In this document: positions 43,742 to 55,710 of the stretch, one piece after another | Position numbering within the stretch: position 1 is the first letter of the stretch | Layout: each line of letters opens with the position of its first letter | DNA from: Leguminivora glycinivorella | Taxonomy: Eukaryota; Arthropoda; Insecta; Lepidoptera; Tortricidae | DNA: 64,000 nucleotides | Reading direction: 5' to 3' | Assembly (NCBI RefSeq): GCF_023078275.1 | Contig: NC_062971.1 | Coordinates: 5,518,001-5,582,000 of the forward strand | The notes under the pieces: generated by a model | The model's database searches: none | The model's input: the letters and a program-made list of their open reading frames with translations, nothing else | What the model was told of the DNA's origin: nothing | Position numbers and translations under genes: made by a program

Positions 43742-44194
43742 GGCACTAGTCCCACCAAAAGACAAACAAAAGATAAGCGTTCCCGTGTAAATAAAAGAGA
43801 GATCGCTCGGCGACAAACTATAACTCGCTCGCGGTATCATCGCGTCTCTATTTCATTTGACGACCGGTCTGGCTCAGTCGGTAGTGACCCTGTCTGCTAA
43901 GCCGCGGTCCTGGGTTCGAATCCCGGTAAGGGCATTTATTTGTGTGATGAGCACAGATATTTATTCCTGAGTCATGGATGTTTTCTATGTATGTAAGTAT
44001 GTATTTATCTATTTAAGTATGTATATCGCCGCTTAACACCCATAGTACAAGCTTTGTTTAGTTTGGGGCTAAGTTGATCTGTGTAAGGTGTCCCCAATAT
44101 TTATTTATTTATTATTTATTTACACGGGATCTTTATTTTTTCGTTTCTACCGCCGATAGCTCATCGCTTCCTCGCTTCTGGTGGGACCCGTGCC
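43742..44194. repeat. MITE, family H, split by a SINE
   Basis: Ends GGCACTAGTCCCACC and GGTGGGACCCGTGCC. The same family, uninterrupted, is at 63613-63841. The SINE at 43861-44125 sits in the right arm. Confidence 0.8.
43861..44125 (+). mobile_element. tRNA-derived SINE, family F
   Basis: Head GGTCTGGCTCAGTCGGTAGT, B-box GGTTCGAATCCC, 'tttgtgtgatgagcacagat', 'gtgtaaggtgtccccaatat' and a TTTA-rich tail. A close match to the minus-strand copy at 40026-40318. Confidence 0.85.
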
Positions 44195-44408
44195 TTACGG
44201 TGCTCCCACACCGGCAATTATAAGACGTTCAAGAACAAGTGTAGGAGCACTATTAGACATACCCTATATAGAATCTGAATCTTTGGTCGAATCGCAAATA
44301 AATGTGAACAATACAAGGGTAACTTTTTATTGCCATTTGAGATGTAATGTAAGATTATATAATCATTTATGCATATGGGAAATGGAATGTCGCTATAATT
44401 GAAATTTA

Positions 44409-44510
44409 GTACAAGCGCTGGATCCAGCTTCGTGCCCGGGGGGGGTCACGTGGTCCAGGCTAGGCTCCGGGGGGTCATGACCCCCCCCCCTCCCCCTGGA
44501 TCCGCGCATG
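44409..44510. repeat. G-run repeat, copy 2
   Basis: Starts GCGCTGGATCCAGCTTCGTG and ends CTGGATCCGCGC, with 'ggggggtcacgtggtc' and a C10 run inside. Confidence 0.65.
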
Positions 44511-44872
44511 ATGTAGTATCCCTTGCATTAAACTTGTAAGACGAGTGTAAAATGTTGCCTTATTATTATTACTCTTATTAGGTTGAAGAAAGTGGACCCA
44601 TTTGTATTCCACAGAACTTTTTTTTTAATCTAACTATAAATAACGTGACTAAACTGACTAATTAGTGCCGATATATTGTCATGTATGTTACCACGGCAAC
44701 ACAACTATAATTTTGTATGTTCAATTTTTCATCTCAAAATAATATAAATATAAAATTCTCTCACAGTACCTAGCATATTTACAATTGATTTTTAACTTGT
44801 CTGTATTGTGACTTTCGTGTTGCTATCAGTATATATTTTTGTGTTAGAGTTGACATTTTTTGTACATACATA

Positions 44873-45017
44873 CAGTCTGACCAAAAAAGAGTACCTACTT
44901 AGATATTAAAAAGTGGCAACATTGTATTGTCATCGCTTTCAAATCAATATGTGTGATAAAACGGGACGACACTATGATGTTGCCACTTTTTAATTTCTTT
45001 TCTTTTTGGTCAGACTG
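44873..45017. repeat. MITE with TA flanks (Tc1/mariner type)
   Basis: CAGTCTGACCAAAAA at the left, TTTTTGGTCAGACTG at the right, both bordered by TA. Inner 'aaaaagtggcaacat' and 'atgttgccactttttaa' also pair. A right-half remnant lies at 54335-54378. Confidence 0.85.
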
Positions 45018-45097
45018 TACCCTATATATTATATTGACCAATGAAATATACAATGACACCATTGACACCTTAAACAATAGACTAGATTTACCTCTGT

Positions 45098-45246
45098 TAC
45101 GGCTCAGCCACGACATTGGTCTAAACGCGACAGCGGTGAGCGGCGGCCATACATTGAAGCGAGACACAGCGATGGGACTTTTCATTCGCACTTATGGCTG
45201 CCGCTCACCACTGTCGCGCTTAGACCAATGTCGTGGCTGGGCCGTT
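45098..45246. repeat. Palindromic MITE
   Basis: 'ggctcagccacgacattggt' against 'accaatgtcgtggctgggcc', continuing through 'gtgagcggc.gccata' for about 60 bp per arm. Confidence 0.8.
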
Positions 45247-45261
45247 AAGTTAAGCCTATAA

Positions 45262-48200
45262 ATACTACTGTAAGTAAAGCTTGACCAGAAATATATGATT
45301 ATTGTCAGGAGGGCGCTGTTGTTCTGGTGACAGCTGGGTATATACTCCCATTACGAATTGAACAGAACAAACGTAAACATACTGCTGTCACTGTCAAAGT
45401 AACACGCGCAGCTCAAGTCAGGGGTTCTCAAAGTAAGGGCCGACGGAAAAACAAATAACTTGTAACCAGTTATTAACGATCACTCTATTACACACTTAAA
45501 ATCGTGAACCGATCGAACACGATGACTGTTAAGTATATAATGTTATGATCCCATGCAAGTCAAAGTAAAAATCGGTCCAAAATTGACGAAGTTCTGTCAT
45601 ATCAGATACTTACGAAACCAATAATTAAATTTATAACCACCTTATTTTGCACCATCGTATTTGAAGTCGGTTTTAATTAGCCATTAAAATTCACTACCAC
45701 CTAGTCTCGAAAGTTGCTGAAAAATAATGTTTAGCGGCCCGCTACTTGGTCGCCCAGGTTCATTTCCACAGTGATACCAGAGCAATAAACAAAGTACCCG
45801 AAAAAAACGGCTTCTTAATTTCAATTAATATACCAAAACGTTTTGTGTTGAAATTTATTTTAGTTCAAACAGAGTCATTATTTGTGTAATGGAATATGTA
45901 AAGATTTTTAATAAACTTGTAAAATATCGGCAATTTTAATACCTCGAATGGTGCAAATTTTTTATAGCACCGGCCACACGTTTGTTTACAATAATTCCGG
46001 CTAATTCAAAATAGGATTGTAGTATGAAGAAAATAGTTCTAATGAAATTCCGCAACATGGCGCGTAGTCATGTCATATATTGTCGCGACGTTTCGCGAGT
46101 TACCTGGCAACACTACCAACTGAACGAAACAACCTCCATTTAAACCAGTAAGAACCTGTTTGTCACTTTATGGCGTGTTGAATTTAATTATGTAAATTAA
46201 TATTCGAATCAGTGCTCATCAAGGGGAGCCGAGTCACCAAAGAAAGCTAAGTGGTGTTTTTTATCTCTTGATAAGAGGAGTTATTCTCCCAAAACATTCT
46301 CGTTCATTTAACCTAAAACTAACTTTTCATGATTGAATATTATTGCTATGCATTATTACAAAGTTTACGATGATGGTGTTTCTGTTATTGATAGTGTGTT
46401 GAATTGGAGTTTATTCCATGTTTATTCATATTGAGAACATTTGGATACCTGACAATTGTTGCACAACATGGAGTCTGCCGAGGCAGGGTTATAAAATGCA
46501 ATTGTGATTGTTATGAAATATAACTATTATGTCTGTTTAGACTAAATTATGAATTATGATTTTGCGTCTGGAGAGACGGCATTATGAAATATTTAGCCTG
46601 ATTTGCAACACCGTAGGGCTTATCTGTGTGTGTGTGTTTAAGAAGCAATCATGGCGTTTAATAAAGTCAGCGCGGCCCCAAAGTGTTTTGGGACCAGGCA
46701 TCGGGTAACTCTGATGCTGGTATGTCCGCAACCAGAGGCTGGGGGCGTGGTCCAGCCTTGGTAATTATGCTGTTTATTTAATATGAGAAAATTACAATTT
46801 GGCTGGGGATGGACGTATGCCCCCAGCCTTGGTAAGTGCCGGTGGTTTTGTGAGGATCCGGTCGCTGAAGCCTGCCGGCCAGGGGTTCACGCATCCTCTG
46901 GGAGGACCCCCCAAGATGGTGAACCCTGTAAGGGCTGTCGGGCATGTGTACAAGATTAGCGCTTTTCTGGAAGGTTGACGAACCTTCGTACACAGTTTGG
47001 GTCCAACAATTATTTGTCAAGCGCCGGCCATTGATGTGGGGCGTTGTGACGCTATGTAAGTGTATAGCCTTAAGTCTGTAATGTATATATGAGTGGCATT
47101 AATAATGTGGTTACCAAAGAGAGGTTCTGTGGTATATGAAAGATAAAAGTGGCTATGATAATGTGGTTTATGAAACATCTATGATTTACCTAAAAGTGGC
47201 TTTGATAATGTGTGTACTACAGAGGTGTTCTGTGGTTTATGAAATATCTCTAATAATCTGTAATGTGTTGATCTATGTGTAATGTTAATGTGCTTGCCAT
47301 AGTTGTGTTTATGAGTGGTGTTAAGATACTTGCAATGATGATGTTATACTCATCTGATCTGATGTTGTATCCGTGATATACCATCTGCATTTATTCTCTA
47401 TATTTGAGAAGTGTACTTTGTGAGAGAATGGTTACAAAGCTTTCATATTGAGTTTGACTATCATATGTGGAATTTTGTATCCTGAATATGCTGAATTGAG
47501 TTGATATATCTCAATGCATTAGTTGAGATAATAGCAACTATAATGAAAGACAAATGTTGTTAGAAATTGACTTTGTTTACTGATTTACTGCATTATTTGT
47601 GTAGTACTTTGGTATGAATATTGATGCACCATAATGGTGACTGGAAGGTATCTTTGAGATACTTTACATATGTATTTAAGTACTACATTTATGTAGTTCA
47701 AAGGGAACTAACATGATGATGGTCATGATAATGATGATGATGATAAATAGTTGGAACTGTAATAACTTCAATAAGCATCTTGGAATTAATGATTTCAGTG
47801 AGATTTGAGAACCTATAATGGAAAGAATATAACATGAAATTAACCTTGTAATAATACTTGCATAGAACTAAATGTGTGATATTATATAGAGATAATTTAG
47901 TGACTTTGTAAGTCATAGTTACCCCTTTTTAATACAGATCTTGAGATGCCAGTCATGCTGACCAGTGTGGAAGCAACGAGGACAGCGGTTAGAGAAAGGC
48001 TCTAACAGTCATTCCATACATGCAGTGTAGCCACTGCTAACCAAAGGTATGAATCATTCCTTTGCTTGACTGACGTTTGTACATTGAGTTATAATGATAG
48101 CAGTTATAGTTGATAAACCTTTGGAGATGAATTCAGCAATGTTTTACTTTTTGTTTTATTCTTTGGAACAATCTGGTCAGGATTTGCTAACTGAAAAAAA

Positions 48201-48498
48201 AAAAAGGTGAACCTATTTAAATAAACAAGTGTTAAATACCTAAAGAATTTTTTGTACTGGCCAAGTGGCCACTAGATATAGAGAAAAGATATAAGGAAAT
48301 ACGTATTCACTTATAAGTATTATACTTGTGATTAAACTGTGCATTGTATTGTATATAAAAAATTGATATATTTTTAATAAGAATTGATTAATTTATTATT
48401 AAAGTTATTTTAATGTTGACTTGAATTTTGATTTTCCTCTGGTTTCTCTGGATATTGATCATAATAATATACAGCAATATTTAGTGCTTCGTACAAAA
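45262..48498. other. Intergenic region without a recognised gene
   Basis: 45262-46150 is AT-rich with a 'ctgtcactgtcaaag' block (45365) and 'ctggcaacact' (46105). 46600-47040 is a GC-richer block ('ggctgggggcgtggtccagc', 'ccgcgcttgac' complement). 47040-48480 has a plus strand rich in T and G, with repeated 'tgataatgtg' and 'gaggt.ttctgtgg' words. The GGGGCGTTGTGACG at about 47037 resembles a polypurine tract plus LTR start, but no partner LTR was found. Confidence 0.4.
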
Positions 48499-48763
48499 TT
48501 TCACTTCACTTCACTTTTTAGTCTATGGCTACCGCGCAGTTAAGCACAATTCTGCCAAAAACGAGTATCGAACTTCACACGGCATGAGGATAGAAAATAA
48601 ACATAGAGCAAAAAGATAGACTGGGTAATACCTGCAGAACAATATAAGAAAATGACAAACAAAAATTACTTATTCTAAACAAACATTCTTTTGATTATTA
48701 TATTATTATAATTTAATACAAAAACAAACATTTATGTTCAACACTAAGTAAAAAAGGTGCCTT

Positions 48764-51700
48764 TTAAAGGACAATATTGTTTTTTGACATAAATTTACTT
48801 ATAGCATACACCACTTTATTATTACTAGTTAGGTACAACAATGAAGACATATTAGTAGGTAAAGGTACATTAATATTTGGAAGGTAGGAATAAAGATCAG
48901 GAGATTTGTTATTTAGCGGACAGTTAAAGAAAATATGATCAATATTACCAACTTCAGTACCACAGTCGCATATAGGAGAATCTTTCATTTTAAAACTATG
49001 TAATTGCTCGGACGAACAAACACGACCTAATCTGAGTCTAATAATAATGCTAGTGTGTCTTTTAGAAAGAGATCTATTTTTGAAAAACCATGGACGGGAT
49101 GGGATAGATGGCTGAATTTCAGAAAAGAAGCATTTCTTAGCACGGGTCCATCGGGTAGCCCATTTTTTCTTCATGAACTCGAAGGGGATGTTCAGGATAT
49201 CAGGCGAATATATTTTAAAAAAGGAGTCATCCCCATCAAGAACAGCTTCTTTGGCGGCTATGTCCGCCTTCTCATTACCTACTATGCCCGAGTGACTAGG
49301 GATCCAAACAAATACTATCTCTAAGCCAGCAGAATGGCATTCAAAAATTTTGTTTTTTAGTTGACAAATAAGATAGCTACGTGCGAAATTCTTGAAAGGG
49401 CGTAACATAATAGACTGAATTGCACTGAGACAGTCAGAAAAAATTACGCATTTTGGCAACTTATGGACAAAGATATATTCTAGAGCTTTTAAGAGGGCCA
49501 AGCATTCACCAGAAAATACTGACGCTTCAGGAGGAAGTTTAAATTTTGCTAAGATATCCGAGTTTGATATGAGAAAAGCTGCCCCTACACAACCCTGATC
49601 CGATAATTTAGATGCATCAGTAAAAAAGAGCCGATGACCTGAATAGTATGAGTGAACAAACTTAGAGAAAGTCGAATTAGCAGAAGGAGACCCTTTATCT
49701 ATGCCAATATTAGTTACGACTTTGGGTACATGCGTAAGAGCCTCGAAAGGAACAGAATAAATAGGTAGAGTAGAAGATTTCATAATAGGGGTTTAAGAGC
49801 TGCTATTTTCACTAGACTATTAACCAAATTGGGTTGATCTTTATTACGCCAGTATGCTTTGCTTGACCCATATAATTGAAGAAGACGCAGTTTTGGGAGA
49901 AGAGGATGAGAAGATAGTGCAGAGATACCAAATAAAAAGCGGTCTGCAAGAAGTTGCCCTCTTAAATCCAACGGAGGATCCACACATTCAACCTGGATAG
50001 CTCTGTTTGGGGAAGGCTTCATGGCACCCGTAACAATTCTGAGAGCCCTCATTTGAATACGTTCTAGCACAGTGAGAGCTGATTTATTACAGGGTTCGAA
50101 TATAAAAGTACCAAAATCTAAAAGGCTGCGGATTAAAGCGTTATATAACAATTTTTGAGAATATGGGTGGGCTCCCCACCAAGCACCTGATAGGGCCTTA
50201 AGAATGTTAATATTCCTTTCGCATTTTTTAGCTATATAAGAAAGATGAGAAGAGCCCACAAATCTCCGATCAAAGAACACTCCAAGAAATTTAACAGAAT
50301 CTACTAAGGGGATAGGCTCCTCATTAAAAACAAAACGACAGGCTGGAGTAATCAGACTTCTAGAGAACACAATGGCCGAACTTTTAGCTGAAGATAAGGA
50401 GAGACCATGCATATTTAACCATGAACCTAATGATACCAAAGCCCCATTAACCATTTCCACAGCACGAAGTGGACTTTTATCTGAGCAGTAGAGGACTACA
50501 TCATCTGCATATTGTAACAATCTGCAAGCCCAATTTACCGACTTATCAAGGTCAAACGAATAAATATTAAAAAGAATCGGGCTCAGGACTGAGCCCTGAG
50601 GTAGGCCTTTCCATGTGTGACGTACAGCCTTAACTTCACCCTGCCATCTCACGTTGATAATTCTGAACATCAGCAAATTACAAATAAAATTGACTACCTT
50701 AGGAGAGATATTCAGTTGGGACAATTTATCTCTAAGTACAGATAGAAGAACATTATCATACGCGGATGAGATGTCAAGAAAAACTGCAGCCATAGACTCA
50801 CCCCTAGAGAATGATAACCGAATGTCAGTAGATAATATACTGTGACTATCAGTGATACTTTTTCCTTCCTAAAACCAAACTGGAAACGAGGAAGAATACC
50901 TCGACTTTCCAAAAACCAATCCAGACGGTTTTTCAACAGATGCTCCATAATCTTACAAAGAGTGGACGAAAGGGCAATAGGGCGGTAAGATGAACCAAGA
51001 TTGGAGTCCTTGCCGGGTTTAGGAATCGGGATGACAAATTGTTCCTTCCAGGAGTCGGGGACAAGTCCAGAGCTAAAGAAGGTGTTAATAAGATCTAAGT
51101 AATAAGAGACAGCCGTCATACTAGATCTGGTTAAAAAGGAATATGAGAGACCATCGGGGCCGGGAGAAGAATCAGAAAGGGAGTCCATGACAAGTTGTAA
51201 TTCGGAAAGATGAAAAGGAGAAGATAAGAAGTCATCATAATTAGGGAGTTCAGTATTCTTAGATGGAAGTTCAGACCAGTTAGGCACATAAGGAGGAGCC
51301 AGTTTATCGGAAAATTCATACAGCCAAGAAGGACAGTTAGAAAAGGACGAGGGCGGAGACGACGAGGAGCAGGCATTTCTGAAAGATTTAATACTGCGCC
51401 ATACAACTGAAGGATGAGTGGCTGGAGATAAAGATTCGCAGAACTTTGTCCAACCATCTCTTTTTTCGAAAGCAGTATTTTTTTAGTTTTGGCTTGCACC
51501 CTTTTTAAGTTCAGATAATTTTCCATGGTCATCTCAGACGAGAAAGCCCTTTCTGCAGATTTTCTATCCTTAACCAGAGAGGTACACTCGGAATCCCACC
51601 AGGGAGGAGAAGGGCGACGATTAGAAGAAACATTCTTGAGGGGTATGGCCACTTCAGCTGAATCCAATAAAACCTGGCAAAAAAGGTTATAGCAATGTAG

Positions 51701-52477
51701 ACAGTTGGATCGAGAGACAGGCGGCAAAGACTTCATTTTATTTTCTGTAAGAATAGAGAAAAGGGGCCAGTCAGCCATGGCTAACTTAAACTTTTGAAGA
51801 GGAGGGGGAGCCGAAGGAGGTTGGAAGCTAGAAGAATAAGTAATAAGCAAAGGAAAGTGGTCACTCCCAAAACTAAAAGGCAGAACATCCCAGGAAAGAA
51901 GAGAAGACAGGGAAGGTGAACAAATAGAGATGTCAACTGCTGAGGGATTCTGAGACGGAGCGGTGCGTCGAGTAGGACGACCATCGTTTAGAACACACAA
52001 ATTAAACGAGTCCATAAACTGGAGCATTTTTCGACCTGATGCATTGGTGAGATGAGAACCCCAAAGAGAGTGGTGGCAATTGAAATCACCTAACATAAGA
52101 TAAGGACCAGGGACATTATCCAAGAGAGACCAAAAGTCATTAATAATAGTAGCAGAGGGGTGAGGAATATATACAGATATTACTGTAAAGTTGAAAATTT
52201 TACATGCAACGATATAAAGAGAAGGGTGAGATGGGATGTTAAAGAGGGAGAAGTCAATATCTTTCCGAATCAAAAGGGCACAGCCATCGTGACCTTTTGG
52301 ATTATCCTGTCTTAGACATACATAATTTGGACAGTTAAAATGAGAATCAGGTTTTAACCAGGTTTCAGAAATAGCTAAACAGACAGGATTGTATTTCCGA
52401 ATGACATACAGAAGATCAGTCTTGTTACGACTGATGCTCCTGATGTTCCACTGGATAAAATTGACCGCCATTTTCAT
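48764..52477 (-). pseudogene. LINE ORF2: endonuclease-reverse transcriptase-RNase H, three frameshifts
   Basis: Open segments 51131-52498, 50712-51287, 49780-50793 and 48764-49783 line up as one ORF. Endonuclease: QWNIRS, ISETWL, GDFNCHH, SDHFPLLI. Reverse transcriptase: SYRPIALSS, GFRKE, LDISSAYDNV, GLPQGSVLSPILFNIY, and the catalytic YADD. RNase H: FTDASKLSDQG, SDCLSAI, WIPSHSGIVGNEKADIAAKE. Breaks near 51470 (A-run), 50865 (G-run before an A-run) and 49793 (C-run) each correspond to one missing base; all catalytic motifs are otherwise intact. The start is ATG at 52477 or 52471, overlapping ORF1. A 3'-terminal Cys/His motif (CDCGTEVGNIDHIFFNCP) follows RNase H. Confidence 0.88.
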
Positions 52478-54002
52478 AAGGCCCACAGACAGGGCCACTG
52501 GAAAGGAAGGGAGATAAATCCTTTAAACTACTGGCAACGTTGGACGGTAGAGAGATAGCATTTTGCTGAAGAGTAGATACAAGAGACGAGATCACCGAAT
52601 AGAGCATAGGTAAAATATGGACCAAAGAAAACAGTTCAGTCGGCGCTGGTGCAACTGGAGAAGAACATTGGCTACTAGCTGGACCATTCCTAAACATAAC
52701 CCCATTAGCAGGTTGAGGAGCATTGTAGTCTGCTACTAAGGCCCTGTGAGATTTCTCATCATACCCATGAGGGTTAGATAGGGCAGGAGTTTTTTTTTGA
52801 ATTAAAACAGTTTTTTTATAAGACTTCGTTTGAGCAGCTTCATTGTACGGTCTGCGAGCTTTAGGAATCTTTCTATCCGCCTCCTGATAGGATAAACTTT
52901 CATCTCCCATTATTCTTTTTATCTGTTGTTGCCTGATGAATTCGGAACAAACCTTGTCCGTAGCACAATGTTTACCTAAGCAGTTAAGGCAGGATGGGAC
53001 AGCCGAACAGGTACTGCCTTCATGAGGCTGAGCACATTTGGAACAACGAGGACGAGACCGGCATTGCGCCCGAACATGGCCGAAGCGACAACACTTGAAA
53101 CATTGCACAGTAGGGAAATAATATTGAACCACGTCCAATGCACAGCTGAATAAAAACACTTTGTCCGGGAGAATTTGGCCGTCAAACGTCAGAACTACAG
53201 TTTCTGATGGGGCCCATTGAGTGGAATTGTCGGAAGGATTCCTTTTTTTAAAGTTTAATCGTCTCGCCTTTACAACCTTACCACAACCGAAAGGAGTGGA
53301 AATTAAATTTGGTAGGTCCTCGTTCGATAAGTCAGTCGGGATGTTACGTGCAATACCCGTTTTGGTGACGTGGTATGAAGGAATGAATTTCTTGCAATTA
53401 TTACTGGCCAATGAGCACGACAAAAACTGATTAGCCCCGGCAGCGGATAAAAATTCTACACTCAGCCTATTTCTTCCAATTTTTTTAATTCCACCATCCT
53501 TCAGGTTAGATATGCCATTTGTGTACAGAAATTGGCCAAATTTCACCGGATGCATGTAGGCACCGGAGTCCGCCTCCGAAGCCTCGCGAGCCACATGCAC
53601 GATGTATGGACCTTTATCTGAGTCATTGTATAGGTTTCTGGTCTGAAACTGAGGAACAGATCTGTCCGAAGATTTTTTTTCCGAGTTTTCTCTAACAGGC
53701 TCACTATCAGAAGAAATTGGGATGTTCGACTGAGCAACTATTTCAGAAGGCGGATGTTGGTCGGTACGAGGAATCTTACATGAATCGTCATGTTCGTCCG
53801 AGTTAGAAATGATAGTTTTCATATCCCTTTTTTTAGATCTATGGTCCTTGTTGGTGTGAGTAATGTTAGGAGAGGAGGATGATTTAATTATCTTACCTAA
53901 CGAAACGACAGCCTGAGTTTCTTCCACCTCCATATGACATGCCGGTGAAGGCGGGTTTACAATAATCCCAAGGATCCCTGGGTCAAACTGATCTGACTCC
54001 AT
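52425..54002 (-). CDS. LINE ORF1 (gag-like, three CCHC knuckles)
   Basis: 525 residues, intact. ORF1 proteins bind element RNA and help target-primed integration. The N-terminal third is Ser/Lys/Asp-rich and disordered. The middle contains an RRM-like or gag-like region (around residues 130-290, with GIARNIPTDLS). Around residues 300-350 lie three zinc knuckles, CFKCCRFGHVRAQC, CSKCAQPHEGSTC and CLNCLGKHCATDKVC, typical of I and R1 elements. ORF1 ends about 50 bases inside ORF2. Confidence 0.85.
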   Translation of the reverse strand: MESDQFDPGILGIIVNPPSPACHMEVEETQAVVSLGKIIKSSSSPNITHTNKDHRSKKRDMKTIISNSDEHDDSCKIPRTDQHPPSEIVAQSNIPISSDSEPVRENSEKKSSDRSVPQFQTRNLYNDSDKGPYIVHVAREASEADSGAYMHPVKFGQFLYTNGISNLKDGGIKKIGRNRLSVEFLSAAGANQFLSCSLASNNCKKFIPSYHVTKTGIARNIPTDLSNEDLPNLISTPFGCGKVVKARRLNFKKRNPSDNSTQWAPSETVVLTFDGQILPDKVFLFSCALDVVQYYFPTVQCFKCCRFGHVRAQCRSRPRCSKCAQPHEGSTCSAVPSCLNCLGKHCATDKVCSEFIRQQQIKRIMGDESLSYQEADRKIPKARRPYNEAAQTKSYKKTVLIQKKTPALSNPHGYDEKSHRALVADYNAPQPANGVMFRNGPASSQCSSPVAPAPTELFSLVHILPMLYSVISSLVSTLQQNAISLPSNVASSLKDLSPFLSSGPVCGPYENGGQFYPVEHQEHQS

Positions 54003-54334
54003 TTTGGAGAGAGGAAAGAAGAGGGCAACTGCCTCACATCCGAGAAGTTGCCGTCTTCTCCCGATAACTTAAATAACTACACTATTAACACTAAAACTAA
54101 TATTATACAATACAATAATAACAAAACACAGACAAAAACAGGTATTACCCTTTAAAAAGACCGCTTTTGGTCAAAAAATCCAAAATTTAGTTTTCCCGCG
54201 CGTGCACCACTCGAACGCCCGAAGCAGAAAAAAAACATACAAAATTTAACACAAGTCACTTTTGAATTTGAGATACTTTGGTTTGACAAATACGATTTAC
54301 GAATTTCACATCGTATTTTTTTTTCACCCTCAAA

Positions 54335-54378
54335 AAACGGGACGACACTACAATGTTGCCACTTTTTAATTTCTAGTT
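54335..54378. repeat. Half of the TA-flanked MITE family
   Basis: 'cgggacgacactacaatgtt' and 'gccactttttaatttct' match the right half of 44873-45017. The left half is missing. Confidence 0.55.
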
Positions 54379-54394
54379 GAGTCCTTCCGCATAC

Positions 54395-54677
54395 CAGCTC
54401 TGGCAACACTATTTTGACAGTTGCCCTGTGAAGGGGGACTCCACAAAATTAACTTGTAAGTGTCAATGCCCTTCTTGCCTTAAAATAAGGTTTATTTTGG
54501 TGTAAACTATCCATCACCATATTTTTGTGATCAATGTTATGACTGATAAATAAAAGCAAACATGCGAGCCGTGTTAATAATTTTTAAAATGCTAAATATG
54601 ATAACATTCTCCTAGTAATAAAAGCGATACATTTCCTCGTTAGGTTGCGGTTTATAATCAGTTGTATTTCTACCATC
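54395..54677 (+). promoter_or_regulatory. Hexosaminidase promoter/5'UTR region
   Basis: Contains CTGGCAACACT and TTGACAGTTGCC at about 54398-54427, resembling motifs found near other gene starts in this window, and no TATA box. The leader runs to the ATG at 54678. Confidence 0.4.
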
Positions 54678-55679
54678 ATGTTGGTACGTTGTGTTGTATT
54701 ATTGTCGGTATTGGTAATATTTTGCCAAGGTATTGTGCCGGGGCCGAATTATATCCCTACAGAGGTGAAATATGGCCAAAGCCTCAATATGAGAGGAAGG
54801 ACAAAGCGGTTTATTTAGTTGACAAGGATAAATTGGAATTTAAGGTAAGTTCAATTTAGCTTAAACTAAATTTGCAACTAACTTCGTACGTTGGTCGTAA
54901 ATGGCTAGTTCATATAATTTCAACGTCCGCTTGCTCACATTCAATAATAGGTAGGTAAGAATAACCTCTATGAATACCTACTGTTAGAGGCATTCCCTTG
55001 TTTTTTAAAACCATGGGTATATTCATGTTTTCGTTGAACTTATCGATTTTTTGTTCTCTATCTATATACCTAAGTGTAGCATGACGGTTGACCTATTAAA
55101 ATTTGAATAATGGTTGGTATTTGATTTGTTAATTACACGTACTCGAATCAGAATCTTTAACTTACAAACTCGTGTCTTCACTTATCAACATAAACGAATG
55201 CTACTTAGCCGATATTACACTATCATAGAATTCATAGAAATATAATCATAGACAACATGCATACAGACCTATGATCGTATATTATATATAATATCTGGGC
55301 GACCGAGCTTCGCTCGGTTCTATTTTAATATATCACGTCTTTAGATAAAAAAAAAACTCTTATAAATACAAAAACAAAAAAAAAGACAAAAAACAAAAAC
55401 TTAATTTCTGGCCGGGATTCGAAACCCTGACACCTACGATCTATCTGCGTACATTAGACCGACCTCGTGCGACTGAGCTACGCGGAATCGATGCGCGCGC
55501 GGCGAAATTAAGGACCATATTTTACGTTTACAAATGCGAAAGAAAAACTCAAGAAAACTCGAAAATTCGCGTTTTCCGGGATCTAAGGCTACGCTAGATC
55601 GATTTTTCACCCCCGAAACCCCCCACAAAATAAATTTCAGCGAAATCCTTAGAGCGGTTTCCGAGATCGTCGGTATATA

Positions 55680-55710
<31 letters not shown>

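Larger units (their letters stand above)
48499..54110 (-). mobile_element. I-type LINE (non-LTR retrotransposon), nearly full length
   Basis: Minus strand: ORF1 with zinc knuckles (52425-54002), overlapping ORF2 with endonuclease, reverse transcriptase and RNase H (48764-52477). The 3' end has GTGAA repeats (48499-48513). The RNase H domain and the CCHC-bearing ORF1 place it in the I/R1 group, probably the I clade. The exact 5' end and target duplication could not be fixed. ORF2 is interrupted by three single-base deletions. Confidence 0.85.

Noticed and set aside
44953..45261. 102- and 98-residue frames around 44895-45261
   Set aside because: They span two palindromic MITEs and have no family resemblance.
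49055..49324. Plus-strand 89-residue frame
   Set aside because: Shadow of the LINE RNase H coding strand.
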